Positions 5,071 to 5,721 of a DNA stretch of 5,721 nucleotides are shown in pieces. The stretch comes from Thermoleophilia bacterium (GTDB lineage: Bacteria > Actinomycetota > Thermoleophilia > Gaiellales > Gaiellaceae), in contig JAICTB010000153.1 of the NCBI GenBank assembly GCA_025936595.1, forward strand, positions 1-5,721. The letters are read 5' to 3'. The translations under genes and the position numbers were made by a program. The notes beneath the pieces are model-generated. The model did no database searches, was not told where the DNA came from, and saw only the letters and a list, made by a program, of their open reading frames with translations. The number at the start of each line of letters is the position of its first letter. Positions within the stretch are counted from its first letter, which is position 1.

Positions 5071-5574
5071 CTAGGGCGCCGGGACCGGGACCGGCAGCTC
5101 ACCGAACGTGACGCTGCGCTGGAGCCACGGCACCTCGATCCACTTGCCGCCGTCGATCGCGTACTGGCCGGTGTCGTCGGCGGTCAGGTCACCGGTGAGG
5201 AGCGCCGTCCCCACGCCGACGGCCGTGAAGTCGACGCCGCTCCCGTGGACGAACTGCAGCTTGTACTTGCCGCCCGTGACCCGGAAGTGGATGTTCTTGC
5301 CCGCGTAGATCGTCACGTCGTCGTTCAGGCCCGGGCGCGTGCGGTCGGCGCCGCTGACGAAGATCCCGCCGTCGCCCCCCAGCGGATCGGTGACGATGAG
5401 CTTGCCGCTGTCCATCTGGCCATAGACGATGCCGCGCGTGCCGATCACGGTCACGTTGCCGTAGACCGCGCGCACCTCGAGCACGCCGTCGCCCGCCGCG
5501 TGCGAGGCGGCGACTGCCGCCGGAACGGCGACGAGGGCAGCGAGCAGGGTGAGGCAGAGCCGGCGCATCGACAT
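5071..5574 (-). CDS. secreted beta-rich protein of unknown function, first gene of the two-component operon
   Basis: The 167-residue product begins MSMRRLCLTLLAALVAVPAA, a typical Sec signal peptide with probable cleavage after an Ala near residue 23-27. Cys7 is not in a lipobox, so it is not an evident lipoprotein. The mature part is rich in Gly, Val, Thr and alternating hydrophobic residues, suggesting beta-strands: LEVRAVYGNVTVIGTRG at about 32-48, VYGQMDSGKLIV, VTIYAGKNIHFRVTGGKYKL at about 87-106, and GSGVDFTAVGVGTALLTG at 111-128. It ends in a Trp-containing region (KWIEVPW) and a PVPVPAP tail. I do not recognise a characterised family. The ATG at 5574 was chosen for AGGAAAG at 5582-5588, seven bases upstream; an ATG two codons later is possible, and a longer frame to 5661 runs through the promoter region. 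It lies 3 bases before the regulator gene. A role as periplasmic or cell-wall partner, ligand carrier or effector of the kinase is inference. Confidence 0.85.
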   Translation of the reverse strand: MSMRRLCLTLLAALVAVPAAVAASHAAGDGVLEVRAVYGNVTVIGTRGIVYGQMDSGKLIVTDPLGGDGGIFVSGADRTRPGLNDDVTIYAGKNIHFRVTGGKYKLQFVHGSGVDFTAVGVGTALLTGDLTADDTGQYAIDGGKWIEVPWLQRSVTFGELPVPVPAP

Positions 5575-5659
5575 TGGAAGTCTTTCCTGCCGAATTATGC
5601 CTGTAATGATCGAGAAGTAAGGACTTTTTGCAGGAGCCGCTGTTGTACGGTCACGGCCC
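5575..5659. promoter_or_regulatory. divergent intergenic region between the secreted-protein operon and a membrane-protein gene
   Basis: This 85-base gap is clearly more AT-rich than its surroundings and must serve two divergent starts. For the minus-strand operon, AGGAAAG at 5582-5588 is a good ribosome-binding site. CATAAT at 5594-5599 resembles a -10 box but would start transcription at the ribosome-binding site itself, so the real promoter may be farther upstream. For the plus strand, TACGGT at 5646-5651 fits TANNNT and ends 8 bases before the ATG at 5660, consistent with a leaderless message. No confident -35 elements are visible. Confidence 0.4.
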
Positions 5660-5721
5660 ATGCACGATCTGACGAGCTTCGGCCTGATCGTCCTCGTCGT
5701 GGCCGGAGCGCTCTCGCTCGC
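5660..5721 (+). CDS. membrane protein N-terminus, possibly a cation:proton antiporter (runs off the right edge)
   Basis: Only about 20 codons are visible, beginning MHDLTSFGLIVLVVAGALSL and continuing past the window. After six polar residues the sequence is uniformly hydrophobic, consistent with a first transmembrane helix. The short acidic start followed at once by a helix recalls the N-termini of bacterial monovalent cation:proton antiporters, but this is far too little sequence to prove it, and another multispan transporter is equally possible. It is transcribed divergently from the two-component operon, which makes it a candidate target of the regulator. No ribosome-binding site is evident; a TANNNT box 8 bases upstream of the ATG suggests a leaderless start. 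Confidence 0.5.
   Translation, partial: MHDLTSFGLIVLVVAGALSL

Noticed and set aside
5083..5096. Short tandem GGGACC repeat near the end of the secreted-protein gene
   Set aside because: It is two copies of a six-base unit, simply encoding the Pro-Val alternation of the C-terminal PVPVPAP tail; there is no sign of expansion.
5575..5661. N-terminal 29-residue extension of the secreted protein
   Set aside because: It would hide the signal peptide behind residues encoded by the AT-rich promoter region, and it ignores the AGGAAAG site placed correctly for the ATG at 5574.

Overview
This is a GC-rich chromosomal window with strong G/C preference at third codon positions, frequent GTG starts and very tight gene packing. 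It resembles a high-GC Actinomycetota genome. The style (compact QueA, tRNA-guanine transglycosylase next to yajC-secD, probable leaderless starts) would fit a deep lineage such as Thermoleophilia, but that placement is an inference from general resemblance; no rRNA or other marker is present.

Left block, minus strand (about 1-2624, read right to left): queA, tgt, yajC and secD (only its first codons are in the window). This is the classic bacterial order joining the queuosine tRNA-modification enzymes to the Sec accessory membrane proteins. tgt and yajC overlap by 16 bases and yajC and secD are 11 bases apart, so these three are probably translated from one message. The exception to the tight packing is the 147-base queA-tgt gap. 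It is full of inverted repeats, and part of it is repeated inside the 5' end of tgt.

Middle (2625-2936): a 27-base divergent spacer separates queA from a small plus-strand gene for a 94-residue, charged, helix-forming protein of unknown function. The spacer holds a perfect 12-base palindrome in which each strand reads TAGCGT, a plausible -10 element placed so that both transcripts would start at or next to their ATG. A second 12-base palindrome covers the small gene's start codon.

Right block, minus strand (about 2952-5574, read right to left): a small secreted beta-rich protein, an OmpR/PhoB-family response regulator and a HAMP-containing sensor histidine kinase, with 3- and 4-base gaps. 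These form an evident three-gene operon in which an exported protein of unknown function is made together with a complete two-component system. Its message starts in a relatively AT-rich divergent region (5575-5659). On the plus strand that region leads into the first 20 codons of a membrane protein, possibly a cation:proton antiporter, cut by the window edge.

The points most worth a second look are the symmetric divergent promoter at queA, the repeat-derived leader and N-terminal extension of tgt, and the uncharacterised secreted partner of the two-component system. I found no tRNA, rRNA, CRISPR array, insertion sequence or phage gene. No stretch longer than 300 bases lacks a gene.
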